64,000 nucleotides of DNA. It comes from Mediterraneibacter butyricigenes. GTDB lineage: Bacteria; Bacillota; Clostridia; Lachnospirales; Lachnospiraceae. Below are positions 20,871-29,500 of this stretch, one piece after another (positions within the stretch are counted from its first letter, which is position 1; each line of letters opens with the position of its first letter). The translations under genes and the position numbers were made by a program. The DNA lies in assembly GCF_003574295.1 (NCBI RefSeq), contig NZ_BHGK01000001.1:1984001-2048000 (forward strand), read 5' to 3'. The notes below the pieces were generated by a model. That model had not been told where the DNA came from and ran no database searches. It worked only from the letters and a program-made list of their open reading frames with translations.

Positions 20871-21632
20871 TTATGGCATGATAGAATTAGCGCCATCTAC
20901 TACAACACTCTGACCGGAAAAGTAACAGGAATCCGGACCGGCCAGGAATGCGATGACAGGCGCAATATCATTTTCAGGACTGCCAAAACGCTTCATAGGA
21001 TTAAGATTCACCTGTTTTGCATATTCTTCCGGAAATTTTTCAGCCCATGCTTTGGCTGCAGGGGATTCTGCACCTGGCAGAACGACATTTACGCAGATGC
21101 CATACTGTCCCCATTCTTTTGCAGCAATCTTAGTCATGCCTCGAATCGCTTCTTTGTTGGAACCATAGGCTAACTGACCGGCAATACCAAACATACCTGT
21201 AGCAGAAGCAAAGTTGATGATTCTTCCTTCATGCTGTTCTTTCATATATGGAAAAACAGACTGCATATAGTTGAGGGAGCCGATAACCCCACTTTGCCAT
21301 GCTTTAAACATATTATCATAAGACGTTTCTTCGACAGGAGCAGAAGGAACAATAGCCTGCGCGTTGTTTACTACAATATCAACTGTTCCAAATGTATCAG
21401 CAGCAGTTTTTACAACTTCTTCCACTCTGGCTCTGTCTGCAGAATCACATGTTATTGCGAGACCGTCGCTGCCTAATTCTTTGATTTCTGCGATGGTCTG
21501 TTCGATTGGTTCCAGACGCCGTCCGGTCGCAATAATCTTTACACCTCTTTTAGCAAGACAAAGTGCAATTCCTTTACCGATTCCCTGACCTGCACCTGTT
21601 ACAATGGCAACTTTTTCGTTTAATTGCTTCAT
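20871..21632 (-). CDS. SDR family NAD(P)-dependent oxidoreductase
   Basis: A 253-residue classical short-chain dehydrogenase. The cofactor motif TGAGQGIGKG is at about 13-22, NNAQ at about 92, the catalytic serine in FASATG (about 145) and the YGSNK active site (Tyr and Lys, about 158-162). The C-terminal SGQSVVVDGA is typical. The arginine after TG (TGRR) hints at NADP(H). The ATG at 21632 follows GGAGGTGTTTTTT. It is the first gene of the accessory patch after dusB; substrate unknown. Confidence 0.88.
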   Translation of the reverse strand: MKQLNEKVAIVTGAGQGIGKGIALCLAKRGVKIIATGRRLEPIEQTIAEIKELGSDGLAITCDSADRARVEEVVKTAADTFGTVDIVVNNAQAIVPSAPVEETSYDNMFKAWQSGVIGSLNYMQSVFPYMKEQHEGRIINFASATGMFGIAGQLAYGSNKEAIRGMTKIAAKEWGQYGICVNVVLPGAESPAAKAWAEKFPEEYAKQVNLNPMKRFGSPENDIAPVIAFLAGPDSCYFSGQSVVVDGANSIMP

Positions 21633-21647
21633 AAAAAACACCTCCAT

Positions 21648-22031
21648 TATTCCGATAGAAAAATTATATCAACGTGAAAATAGAAAGTAAACCAATGATA
21701 TTCCGTTGTCAAAGGCAGAAGACAAGGCGTTTGTGTTTTGTCTCCACATCATGCTTCCTTTCGCCGGATTAAAAAGAGAAGTATGAAATATATAGTTAGA
21801 ATATTGATGTTTTTTAAGTAAATTTCTGGAAAAAATTTCCCAAAAAAGAACTTTAAGAGGATAGATGGTAGAAAAATTCACATGAAACTTTAAGAGGTTT
21901 ATCATGGAGCTTGCAGTGATCATCGGGGAAGAAGGAACCTGGCTTCCAAAAACAAAAGAGACATGATAAAATGTAAATAAAAAAGGAGGAAGCAGAATCA
22001 GGTTTGAAATGGTTTATCTGCATAAAATATG
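21648..22031. other. AT-rich gap with worn sequence
   Basis: No convincing gene. ACTTTAAGAGG occurs twice (about 21850 and 21890). A 21-codon frame from 21904 (ATGGAGCTTGCAGTGATC) may be the tail of a lost gene. The stretch looks like decayed accessory DNA. Confidence 0.4.
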
Positions 22032-22067
22032 TTGCAATTAAGTTAGCTGAATCTAACCGCGTTGCAA
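22032..22067. promoter_or_regulatory. Symmetric operator-like site
   Basis: TTGCAA, four bases, GTTAG, six bases, CTAAC, four bases, TTGCAA form an exact nested dyad over 36 bases. It ends 13 bases before the ATG of a truncated methyltransferase. The GTTAG...CTAAC core resembles sites of metal-dependent DtxR-family repressors, but this is inference. Confidence 0.5.
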
Positions 22068-22080
22068 AAGAGGTAAATGT

Positions 22081-22272
22081 ATGAGTGAAAGAATAAAATC
22101 CACTATTATTGGCAGTGCCGAGACAATGCTTCAGAGCTTCTATGCCAGAACGGTAGTTTTGGATGAGTTAGTAAAGAATTTTATAGAGAAAAATCCGGAT
22201 TGTACGGTGGTCAACATTGCTTGTGGTCTGGATACGAGATTTTATCGCATGGATAACAGAAGAAAATGGTAA
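22081..22272 (+). pseudogene. Truncated leucine carboxyl methyltransferase-family gene
   Basis: The 63-residue frame matches the start of the SAM-binding fold of LCMT-type class I methyltransferases: ARTVVLDELVKNF, then VVNIACGLDTRFYRMDN with the GCGLDTR-type SAM motif changed to ACGLDTR. It stops at a TAA just after this motif, where the family continues for about 150 residues or more. The following 80 bases do not restore the frame. It is therefore a broken gene fragment sitting behind the operator-like dyad. Confidence 0.72.
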
Positions 22273-22355
22273 GATATTAAAAATAAAATATAACAGTTAT
22301 TAAATCTCTTAAAACAGGTGAAATCTCAATCGGAAGTCGTGGAGGTGATTTTATC

Positions 22356-23114
22356 ATGATTTTGTGCTTTTCAGGAACCGGCAACAGCCGTTATATAGCG
22401 AAAAAAATTGCAGTTGAATTGCAGGACGAGATTGTAGACGTGAATGCAAAAATCAAGGCAGTAGATTATTCGCCAATAAAAACAGGTGAGAATGTAGTCG
22501 TTGTAACTCCGACTTATGCGTGGCGTATTCCCCGAATTGTGTCGGATTGGCTTTTCAAAACGAAATTGCTTTCTGCAAAACGTATTTGGTTTGTTATGAA
22601 CTGCGGCAGTGAAATTGGCAATGCGTCAAAATATAATCGTAGTCTTGCTGAGCAAAAGCACTTATGTTATATGGGTACATCTCAAATTCTTATGCCGGAA
22701 AACTATATTGCCATGTTCGATGCACCCCAAGCAGAGGAAGCAAGAAAAATTGTAAAAAATGCTGAGCCTACTATTGTGGATACCATTGCCTGTATTAAGA
22801 CAGAACAACCTTTCCCTGTACCACGAAACAATCTCTACGACCGTTTTATGAGTGGTCCGGTAAATCCGATTTTTTATCAGTTCTTCGTGAAAGCTACTGC
22901 ATTTCAGACAGATAATACTTGTATCGGATGCGGTCAATGTGTTAAAAACTGCCCAAAAAATAATATTGCACTTGAAAACGGAAAGCCGATATGGGGGAAT
23001 CAATGTACTCACTGTATGGCATGTATTTGTTATTGCCCCACAGAAGCAATAGAGTATGGCAAAAAGAGCATAGGAAAACCGCGTTATCATTTTGAGCAGT
23101 TAAAGATGGAATAA
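22356..23114 (+). CDS. EFR1-type flavodoxin/ferredoxin protein
   Basis: A 252-residue EFR1 family protein. An N-terminal flavodoxin-like domain (about 1-165) begins with FSGTGNSRYIAKKI, the FMN phosphate loop. Two 4Fe-4S clusters follow: CIGCGQCVKNCP (about 188-199) and CTHCMACICYCP (about 217-228). It should carry electrons in the cytoplasm of anaerobes; the partner is unknown. GGAGGTGATTTTATC precedes the ATG. It is followed by a hairpin. Confidence 0.9.
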   Translation: MILCFSGTGNSRYIAKKIAVELQDEIVDVNAKIKAVDYSPIKTGENVVVVTPTYAWRIPRIVSDWLFKTKLLSAKRIWFVMNCGSEIGNASKYNRSLAEQKHLCYMGTSQILMPENYIAMFDAPQAEEARKIVKNAEPTIVDTIACIKTEQPFPVPRNNLYDRFMSGPVNPIFYQFFVKATAFQTDNTCIGCGQCVKNCPKNNIALENGKPIWGNQCTHCMACICYCPTEAIEYGKKSIGKPRYHFEQLKME

Positions 23115-23155
23115 CGCCGATACAGGATTTTTATAATCCTATACCGGCGTTTGTT
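23113..23155 (+). terminator. Terminator-like hairpin after the EFR1 gene
   Basis: AACGCCG (23113-23119) and AGGATT (23124-23129) pair with AATCCT (23135-23140) and CGGCGTT (23145-23151), an interrupted stem with a weak T tail (TTTG). Confidence 0.6.
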
Positions 23156-23180
23156 GGTTACGAGAGAATGTGTTTTACGC

Positions 23181-23386
23181 TTACTTTCCAAATGTATTGC
23201 TGGATTTAGCTGCCATGATGTTGGTGGATTCAAACAAGGAAGTTGTCGGCGCGACCGGACACATCAGTACTCGTCCTGTTCCACGATAAACATTTACTAG
23301 GCCCTCTCCGCTAACTGCAGATCCTACAAGTGTTTTTGTAGATCTTTCTACGGTGAATTCAAGATTTTGAATTAGTGCAAGCAGAA
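23181..23386 (-). pseudogene. C-terminal fragment of an AIM24/TIGR00266-type gene
   Basis: Reading the minus strand from about 23386 to the TAA at 23181-23183 gives a continuous frame with GSAVSGEGLVNVYRGTGR and LMCPVAP, the C-terminal signature of AIM24-family (DUF124) proteins. It ends AAKSSNTFGK. No start codon or N-terminal part (normally over 150 residues) is present upstream, so it is a remnant. It supports the view that 20.9-25.1 kb is decaying accessory DNA. Confidence 0.62.
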
Positions 23387-23600
23387 AAGAAACTTAAAGA
23401 GAAGCTTAAATTATTGGAGGGATAAGGATGTCAGTTGACCAGTACCAGAGGACTGTAAATGGGTTCCTATTAGAATAATAGCTGACCGCCAAAGCAGGGA
23501 ATAATGACAAATATTCCTGCTCACAAATCTCAACCTCCTTGTGCTTAGAGTATATGAAGTTTTGGCTTTATCTTGTAGTTTGCGAATATCTGTATAAATA
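23387..23600. other. Intergenic remnant with a possible tiny minus-strand frame
   Basis: AAGGAGGTTGAGATTT followed by GTG on the minus strand opens a frame of about 37 codons (near 23530 to 23420). I recognise no family and it lies beyond the CPBP terminator, so I do not call a gene. Nothing else is seen. Confidence 0.3.
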
Positions 23601-23643
23601 GAAAAAGCCCTTTGAGAAAAGGATTTCTCCTCTCTCAAAGGGC
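23601..23643 (-). terminator. Terminator of the CPBP protease gene
   Basis: On the minus strand GCCCTTTGAGA (23643-23633) pairs with TCTCAAAGGGC (23617-23607), a perfect 11-base stem, followed by TTTTTC. It lies 60 bases after the protease stop. Confidence 0.82.
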
Positions 23644-23703
23644 AAATTGGCAAACTGGAATTTGACAAGTACCTTATAGCTTCATATTTTCAAACCTATT
23701 ATA

Positions 23704-24540
23704 TCAATTTTTTCTTGATTTAATCATAAAAAATGCTATACCAGCAACTATTATGTATCCGAACAATGAAATAACAGATGATTCAATTCCAAATTCTCCA
23801 CCTGTGATGGCGAAATCTTTTGAATTAAGTACATATGTCATTATAGAATATTTATCCATTTTTTCCCCAATAGCTAATCCTCCACCAATAATCACAACGT
23901 TCCAGATAGCATGAACTATTCCACTATTCCAAACTGAACCACTTTCTATTGCAATCATCGAAAACATAACGCCTACCATCGTTCCGGCGATAATTACTAA
24001 TAAACAACTGCCTATTGAAAAATCCTGTCCAAGAACATGTACAATACCAAATAACATTGATGGAACAATTACAGCCACCTTAATATTCCATCTTTTCTTT
24101 AATGCATTAAGTATAACTCCTCTAAACACCATTTCTTCAACAAATCCAGCCGCTATTCCGGTAAATGCAACCCCTGCACTTAAAGTATTGAACATCTGAT
24201 TTCCATTCATATTTGAGGATACATACTTACCGTTGAATATTAAAAGATAACTTCCTTTTATAACAAATGGTAATAATACAGCTATTAAAATCCATCTTAT
24301 TTTAATAGCAAATTTAGGCATTCCGAAATCCGAAGTCGGCAATTTAATAATTTTGCTAATAAACATTTTCAGAATAAGATATGTCAATCCAGCATATATA
24401 ATTCCAGCGATAATATTACAAATGCCAGTTGGAATTTTTATTATAACAAACATACTTGCAATGGATTGTGCAATAATCTGTGTGATTATTAAAATAAATA
24501 TGGCAACAAATGATGTGCTAATTGCTTTTTTTGTACTCAT
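23704..24540 (-). CDS. CPBP (CAAX-type) intramembrane metalloprotease
   Basis: A 278-residue protein with about eight membrane helices. The family's three active-site motifs are visible: GFVEEMVFRG (Glu-Glu plus Arg, about 137-146), FGIVHVLGQ (first histidine) and HAIWNV (last histidine). In Firmicutes such proteins often lie near bacteriocin immunity or sensing genes, but none is recognised here. Codon use is AT-rich compared with the core genes. It is followed by its own terminator and preceded by a membrane protein gene. Confidence 0.87.
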   Translation of the reverse strand: MSTKKAISTSFVAIFILIITQIIAQSIASMFVIIKIPTGICNIIAGIIYAGLTYLILKMFISKIIKLPTSDFGMPKFAIKIRWILIAVLLPFVIKGSYLLIFNGKYVSSNMNGNQMFNTLSAGVAFTGIAAGFVEEMVFRGVILNALKKRWNIKVAVIVPSMLFGIVHVLGQDFSIGSCLLVIIAGTMVGVMFSMIAIESGSVWNSGIVHAIWNVVIIGGGLAIGEKMDKYSIMTYVLNSKDFAITGGEFGIESSVISLFGYIIVAGIAFFMIKSRKN

Positions 24541-24599
24541 TTTATTTCTCCTTTATAACTTTCGATTTTCTCAATTCTCCAAACCTGAATTTGTAAATA

Positions 24600-25049
24600 T
24601 CATTTTACATTTTTATATGAAATCACAATATGACTTGGTGCAAATAATACTGATGCAATAATCAATAGCACTGACCTACCCATAATCCCACTAAATAAGA
24701 ACAACATTGAAGGAATAATAGAAAGTGCTAATGCTCTGAAAACGCTGTTTTTCTTAAAACATATAATCCAAATAGCACAATAAAGCATTACCAATATGAT
24801 ATCTACAATCAAATATAGTACAAATGCTTCGTCAGACCACCACCCGAACCAAGTTCCCGGAATATTGATTATCATGAATCCGAAACAACCCAATCTCCCT
24901 ACTTGTTCTGTGACCTCAACATATTTATTGTTCCACTTATTATCAAATCCATCTTTGCACTTAATCGCAAATACAACATTGGGTATCATAATGACTGCAA
25001 TAAAAATCAGCCCAAAAACATTAAACCATTCCATATTATCTACCATCAC
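24600..25049 (-). CDS. Uncharacterised membrane protein, about 145-149 residues
   Basis: Four predicted membrane helices (about 8-28, 52-72, 76-100 and 105-140) with short loops. I do not recognise a family. The start is uncertain: GTG at 25049 or ATG codons three and fifteen bases later; no strong ribosome site is seen. It lies 59 bases before the CPBP protease gene on the same strand and may be co-transcribed with it. AT-rich base use marks both as accessory. Confidence 0.68.
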   Translation of the reverse strand: MMVDNMEWFNVFGLIFIAVIMIPNVVFAIKCKDGFDNKWNNKYVEVTEQVGRLGCFGFMIINIPGTWFGWWSDEAFVLYLIVDIILVMLYCAIWIICFKKNSVFRALALSIIPSMLFLFSGIMGRSVLLIIASVLFAPSHIVISYKNVK

Positions 25050-25077
25050 AAACTCTGATTTGTATTTCTGTTTGTTT

Positions 25078-25108
25078 TAAAAATGGGCAACTCCGATTGG
25101 AATTGCCC
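25078..25108 (-). terminator. Terminator downstream of lysS
   Basis: On the minus strand GGGCAA (25108-25103) and TTGCCC (25090-25085) form the base of a stem with TCC/GGA inside, followed by ATTTTT. It lies 220 bases after the lysS stop and before the membrane protein gene. Confidence 0.75.
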
Positions 25109-25327
25109 ACTCATTGCACTAATTATGCGTTTTTTTCTTGCTTGCACTTAATTTTGCATCAAATGATGTAAATCGCTGTTTTTTTAGTTTTTTATCAAAT
25201 GAAGTACGTCCCGTCTATTCGGTAAAACGGTACATCTTTACATCACGTCGACTACCGTCTCCGTGTGTTTTTCGCCTTATGTCGGTGTTCGCAAGCGCAC
25301 ACCGCCGCAAGGCTCAGTTTTCTCATC
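25109..25327 (-). other. Gap after lysS, possibly mobile-element debris
   Basis: No intact gene. On the minus strand the sequence has a GC-rich part (GGCGGTGTGCGCTTGCGAAC) and then an AT-rich part with a repeated CATTTGAT motif (about 25195 and 25160) and A-rich runs. The mixture of composition suggests inserted debris, but I cannot name a source. Confidence 0.35.
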
Positions 25328-27271
25328 TTAATAGAGCTTTGCACCTGCCGGAATGTGGTCATCAACCATCAGAAGATGAAGCTTTTCTTCGCCTTCTTCT
25401 TCATGAATAGCACTGAGGAGCATACCGCAAGAGTCAATGCCCATCATAGCTCTCGGTGGAAGATTTGTGATAGCAATAAGAGTCTTTCCAACCAGTTCTT
25501 CCGGCTCATAAAAGCTATGAATACCGCTTAAAATGGTTCTGTCTGTGCCTGTTCCGTCATCAAGCGTAAACTGTAACAGTTTCTTTGACTTCGGTACTGC
25601 AACACACTCTTTAACCTTTACTGCACGGAAATCTGACTTGCTGAATGTATCAAAATCAACAAATTCCTCAAATAAAGGCTCTACCTTTACCTTAGAAAAA
25701 TCAATCTTTTCAGACTCAGTTTTTACATTTTTTTCAGGTGCTTCAGGAGCTGTAATATTTACATCATTTTTCTTATTTACACCATCTAAGGACTTCATTG
25801 TCGGGAACAGCAGTACGTCACGGATGGCCTCTGCTCCGGTCAGCAACATACACATGCGGTCGATACCGAATCCGATACCACCTGTCGGCGGCATACCGAT
25901 TTCCAGTGCGTTCATGAAGTCTTCATCTGTAGTGTTCGCTTCGTCATCTCCCTGTGCCAACAGTTCTTCCTGCGCTTTGAAACGCTCTCTCTGGTCAATC
26001 GGATCATTCAGCTCAGAGTATGCATTTGCCATTTCCCAACCATTCATGAAGAACTCAAAACGTTCTACATAATTCGGATCTTCCGGTTTCTTCTTGGTCA
26101 GCGGAGAGATCTCGATCGGGTGATCCATAACAAAGGTCGGTTGAATCAAATGTTCTTCTGCGAACTCTTCAAAGAAGAGGCTTAAGATATCTCCCTTTTT
26201 ATGTCTTTCTTCAAACTCTACGTGATGTTCTCTTGCCAGGGCTCTTGCCTGCTCCAGATCTTCCACTTCATTCCAGTCGATTCCGGCATATTTCTTTACC
26301 GCATCTACCATGGTAATACGCTCGAACGGCTTGCCGAGATCCATCTCAACACCCTTGTATACGATCTTGGTGGTTCCGAGAACTTCCTGAGCCACATGAC
26401 GATACAGGTTCTCTGTCAGATCCATCATGCCGTGATAATCCGTATACGCCTGATACAGCTCCATCAGGGTGAATTCCGGATTGTGTCTAGTATCCAGACC
26501 TTCATTACGGAATACACGTCCAATCTCATATACTTTTTCCATTCCTCCGACGATCAGTCTCTTCAGATAAAGTTCCAGAGAGATACGCAGCTTTCTTTCT
26601 TCGCTCAGTGCGTTGAAGTATGTCTCAAACGGTCTGGCTGCTGCTCCACCTGCATTCTGCACCAGCATCGGTGTCTCTACTTCCATAAATCCCTGGTTGT
26701 CCAGATAACGGCGAATCGTGCTGATGATTCTGGAACGTTTTACAAATGTATCCTTTACTTCCGGATTCATGATCAGATCCACATATCTCTGACGGTAACG
26801 AAGATCGGTATTGGTCAGTCCGTGAAATTTCTCCGGAAGGATCTGAAGGCTCTTTGACAGCAGAGTTACGGTTGCTGCGTGGATAGAAATTTCTCCGGTC
26901 TTTGTCTTGAAGACTTCTCCGGTAATTCCGATCAGATCCCCCACATCCAGTTTCTTGAAGTCTTTGTATGCATCCTCACCTATACTGTCTCTTGCCACAT
27001 AAGACTGAATGTTTCCATCCAGATCCTGTACGTTACAGAAAGATGCCTTTCCCATCACACGTTTGGACATCATACGTCCTGCGATGGAGACCTCTTTTCC
27101 CTCTAATTCTTCAAAGTGATCTTTGATTTCCTGACTGTGATGAGTCTGATTATATTTTGTGATCACAAACGGGTCTTTTCCGTTTGCCTGCAAGTCTGCC
27201 AGCTTCTCACGGCGGACTTTACGCAGCTGATTTATATCTTGTTCCTGTCCTTTTTTCTGCTGTTCTGCCAC
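25328..27271 (-). CDS. lysS: Lysyl-tRNA synthetase with C-terminal tRNA-binding domain
   Basis: A class II LysRS of 647 residues. The OB-fold anticodon domain (about 50-150) and catalytic core are normal: motif 2 with FRNEGLDTRHNPEFT and motif 3 in GIGFGIDRMCMLL. After the usual end (about residue 500) comes a linker and then a Trbp111/MetRS-beta-like OB domain (about 535-647: KSDFRAVKVKECVAVPKSKK, GMLLSA). Such a tail raises tRNA affinity. It seems common in Lachnospiraceae but is absent from the usual 490-500 residue enzyme. The start is GTG with AAAGGAG upstream. The tail is more AT-rich than the core. Confidence 0.93.
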   Translation of the reverse strand: MAEQQKKGQEQDINQLRKVRREKLADLQANGKDPFVITKYNQTHHSQEIKDHFEELEGKEVSIAGRMMSKRVMGKASFCNVQDLDGNIQSYVARDSIGEDAYKDFKKLDVGDLIGITGEVFKTKTGEISIHAATVTLLSKSLQILPEKFHGLTNTDLRYRQRYVDLIMNPEVKDTFVKRSRIISTIRRYLDNQGFMEVETPMLVQNAGGAAARPFETYFNALSEERKLRISLELYLKRLIVGGMEKVYEIGRVFRNEGLDTRHNPEFTLMELYQAYTDYHGMMDLTENLYRHVAQEVLGTTKIVYKGVEMDLGKPFERITMVDAVKKYAGIDWNEVEDLEQARALAREHHVEFEERHKKGDILSLFFEEFAEEHLIQPTFVMDHPIEISPLTKKKPEDPNYVERFEFFMNGWEMANAYSELNDPIDQRERFKAQEELLAQGDDEANTTDEDFMNALEIGMPPTGGIGFGIDRMCMLLTGAEAIRDVLLFPTMKSLDGVNKKNDVNITAPEAPEKNVKTESEKIDFSKVKVEPLFEEFVDFDTFSKSDFRAVKVKECVAVPKSKKLLQFTLDDGTGTDRTILSGIHSFYEPEELVGKTLIAITNLPPRAMMGIDSCGMLLSAIHEEEGEEKLHLLMVDDHIPAGAKLY

Positions 27272-27291
27272 TGCCTTTTCTCCTTTCTTCT

Positions 27292-27777
27292 TTACAGAGA
27301 GCGGCTGATATCCAATACTTTATACTGGATCACGCCTGCCTGTGTCTCTACGTCTACCTGGTCTCCGATTTTCTTTCCGATCAGAGCCTGGCCAACCGGT
27401 GACTCATTGGAAATCTTTCCTTCCAGGCTGTTTGCCTCTGTGGAACCTACCAGTTTGAATTCTACTTCTTCGTCAAATGTAATGTCATAGACTTTTACGG
27501 TACATCCTACATTGATCTTATCAAAATCTACTTCATCTTCTACCACAACTTCGGCATTTTTCAGAATTGCTTCCAGTTCTTCGATTCTTGCCTCGATGTC
27601 TCTCTGCTCATCTTTTGCTGCATCATACTCTGCGTTCTCGGAAAGGTCCCCCTGTTCTCTTGCTTCTTTGATCTTCGCAGCAACCTCTTTTCTCTTTACA
27701 ACTTTCAGGCTTTCCAGCTCATCCTCCAGTGCTTTAAGACCCGCATAAGTAAGTAATCGTTTCTTTGCTTCTGCCAT
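27292..27777 (-). CDS. greA: Transcription elongation factor GreA
   Basis: GreA (161 residues) rescues stalled RNA polymerase by stimulating cleavage of backtracked RNA. The N-terminal coiled coil (about 10-78) includes EAREQGDLSENAEYDAAKDE with the acidic tip, and the C-terminal FKBP-like domain contains SPVGQALIGKKIGD. It lies 20 bases before lysS on the same strand. A consensus promoter lies about 120 bases upstream. Confidence 0.96.
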   Translation of the reverse strand: MAEAKKRLLTYAGLKALEDELESLKVVKRKEVAAKIKEAREQGDLSENAEYDAAKDEQRDIEARIEELEAILKNAEVVVEDEVDFDKINVGCTVKVYDITFDEEVEFKLVGSTEANSLEGKISNESPVGQALIGKKIGDQVDVETQAGVIQYKVLDISRSL

Positions 27778-27897
27778 AGTAATACGCTTCCTTTCTTTCT
27801 GACCTCTTTTATTCTTTTCTGTCTGAACTCTATTGTAAGATACCCTCTGAAAAGAGGCTTATTTTTTACTTCATTATTCTTATTCCGCAATTTCAAT

Positions 27898-27926
27898 ATT
27901 ATACCCAATCCAATATGTAATGTCAA
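27898..27926 (-). promoter_or_regulatory. Consensus sigma-A promoter of greA-lysS
   Basis: On the minus strand TTGACA (27926-27921) and TATAAT (27903-27898) are both perfect and 17 bases apart. The leader to greA is about 120 bases. Confidence 0.92.
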
Positions 27927-28111
27927 GAAAATCCCGTATTTACTGGACTCGCGGGGAATTTGTCATGAGGGCAATAAAATTTTGTCGACAATCTCAAAAC
28001 AGTATAGCAAAGAACATATTGATATTTTTCTATTAACGATATGCCATCAGCTATGATTAAACACAATATATAGAAATATTTCAATAATTCAATCAAACGG
28101 AGATAACAATT

Positions 28112-28315
28112 ATGAAGAAAATGAGCATTTACGAACCTGCACTTTGCTGTGAGACTGGTCTTTGTGGGGTTAATGTTGATCCTGAGCTTTTAAGAATTAC
28201 AACAGTATTAAATAATCTGAAAAATAAAGGAATTATTATTGAAAGATACAATCTGAACAGCACACCAAATGTTACCTTTGAGCCGGGCTGCCGTAAACTG
28301 GATTATGTAGCATAA
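28112..28315 (+). pseudogene. Truncated arsD-like gene with a foreign tail
   Basis: The first 48 or so residues match ArsD, an arsenic metallochaperone and regulator: IYEPALCCETGLCG with the Cys-Cys pair, then DPELLRITTVLNNLKNKG. ArsD normally runs to 110-120 residues; here the homology stops after NLNSTPN. The last residues, VTFEPGCRKLDYVA, look like the VTFEPGCR start of cupin-type decarboxylase/quinone proteins. The frame thus appears to be a deletion fusion of two genes. No other ars gene is nearby. GGAGATAACAATT precedes the ATG. Confidence 0.68.
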
Positions 28316-28416
28316 GAGTGTATAGCGTGTCTGTAGTCTGATTTTTGCCATAAATAAGTACAGGATACACAGAGAATAGAAAAGAATGTGTATTCAGTTA
28401 AATAAGAAATAGATAG

Positions 28417-28457
28417 CTGGTATGAGAGAACAAGGAGTCTTTCATACCAGTTTTTTT
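28417..28457 (+). terminator. Intrinsic terminator
   Basis: CTGGTATGA (28417-28425) pairs with TCATACCAG (28442-28450), followed by seven T. It lies 100 bases after the arsD fragment. Confidence 0.85.
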
Positions 28458-28587
28458 GTGGGAAAAGGGATAGGTTGCACAGGATCTGCCAGGAGATTTC
28501 AGTAGGTTTGATGAATAGCTTTCTTCCAGAAGTGTGGTATAGTCTTGTGCTTGGAACAGGAAAACTACACAGAAGGGAGACACCGAT

Positions 28588-29196
28588 ATGACAACACAGC
28601 CAGATATTATCTGGAATGAGCAGTGCCTGGGGATACGGATAGGAGAACAGGTATGCACCTATCTGAAAAAGCATGATGCGGAATACCAGAGACTGCAAAA
28701 GAAAATACTGGAACTTACAGAGAAGTATCCAGTGATAGAAACATTTATGGAGTCGAATCAGTCAATCAGCCTAACAGAAGAAGAGCATAAGGCAGTACAT
28801 CGATATTTCCAATTGAAGAGCGAAAAGGAAATGATAGAAGAAGAGTACCATTTTTATATGGGACAGGCTCAAATGATCTCTTATGGAGCAATGCTTGGAA
28901 AAATTAAAAAAGCAATATTGGGAAATGATGAGGGTAACACAAAGAAATTGGTGGAGTTGCTGATGGATACCTGGATTGATGAGGTAGAAAATGAACTGAA
29001 AGAAAATGCAGTGTACCAGAAAATGCTCGAAAAAATATCAAAATATGAAGATCAGGTTCAGGCAATGGGACTTGAAAAAGAAAAACGAAAAATGATAGAT
29101 GCATACGTTACGAAAGTAAATGAGAGATGGATTCTATATGCGGAATCCTTGTATCAGGCTGGTATGCAGAAAATCCTGGAATTACTGAATCTGTAA
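28588..29196 (+). CDS. Uncharacterised helical protein, 202 residues
   Basis: I do not recognise a family. The protein is soluble, highly charged and predicted to be almost wholly helical, with likely coiled coils at about 35-60 and 140-180. No catalytic motif stands out. AGAAGGGAGACACCG precedes the ATG. It stands alone between two terminators in AT-rich accessory DNA, beside an XRE regulator facing it. Confidence 0.7.
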   Translation: MTTQPDIIWNEQCLGIRIGEQVCTYLKKHDAEYQRLQKKILELTEKYPVIETFMESNQSISLTEEEHKAVHRYFQLKSEKEMIEEEYHFYMGQAQMISYGAMLGKIKKAILGNDEGNTKKLVELLMDTWIDEVENELKENAVYQKMLEKISKYEDQVQAMGLEKEKRKMIDAYVTKVNERWILYAESLYQAGMQKILELLNL

Positions 29197-29209
29197 AAGA
29201 GACGGATAA

Positions 29210-29240
29210 AATGGGGAAGCACGAAAGACACTTCCCCATT
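29210..29240. terminator. Bidirectional hairpin between convergent genes
   Basis: AATGGGGAAG (29210-29219) pairs with CTTCCCCATT (29231-29240). It lies between the 202-residue gene (+) and the XRE gene (-); T-tracts are short on both sides. Confidence 0.6.
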
Positions 29241-29248
29241 TGTCACTT

Positions 29249-29500
29249 CTATTCATCTTTGCCATCAATGAGAAATATGTATGAAACCTGAAAGATTTCA
29301 GCAATGGCTTTTAATTCAAGATCAGTGACATAACGCTTGTTTGTTTCGATTCTGGTGATTACATTTTTATCCATATCGTAACCAGCTAACTGGAGTTTAT
29401 AGGCAAGATCACGCTGAGACATATTGTGGGTCTTGCGAAGTTCAATCAATCGCTGGCTAATCAGATTCTTCTCACCAGACTGTGTCCTTGGCTTTGGCAT
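29249..29500 (-). CDS. XRE-family helix-turn-helix regulator
   Basis: An 83-residue Cro/C1-type DNA-binding protein. The HTH lies at about 18-58: MSQRDLAYKLQLAGYDMD then NVITRIETNKR. The ATG at 29500 follows GAGAGGAAGAGATTTAAG; an in-frame earlier start exists but has no such site. It is divergent from the 116-residue gene and the helicase, separated from them by about 130 bases, so it may control that pair. Repressor or activator cannot be told. Confidence 0.85.
   Translation of the reverse strand: MPKPRTQSGEKNLISQRLIELRKTHNMSQRDLAYKLQLAGYDMDKNVITRIETNKRYVTDLELKAIAEIFQVSYIFLIDGKDE

Noticed and set aside
21669-21923. 84-codon minus-strand frame upstream of the SDR gene
   Set aside because: AT-rich sequence without a start signal or recognisable motif.
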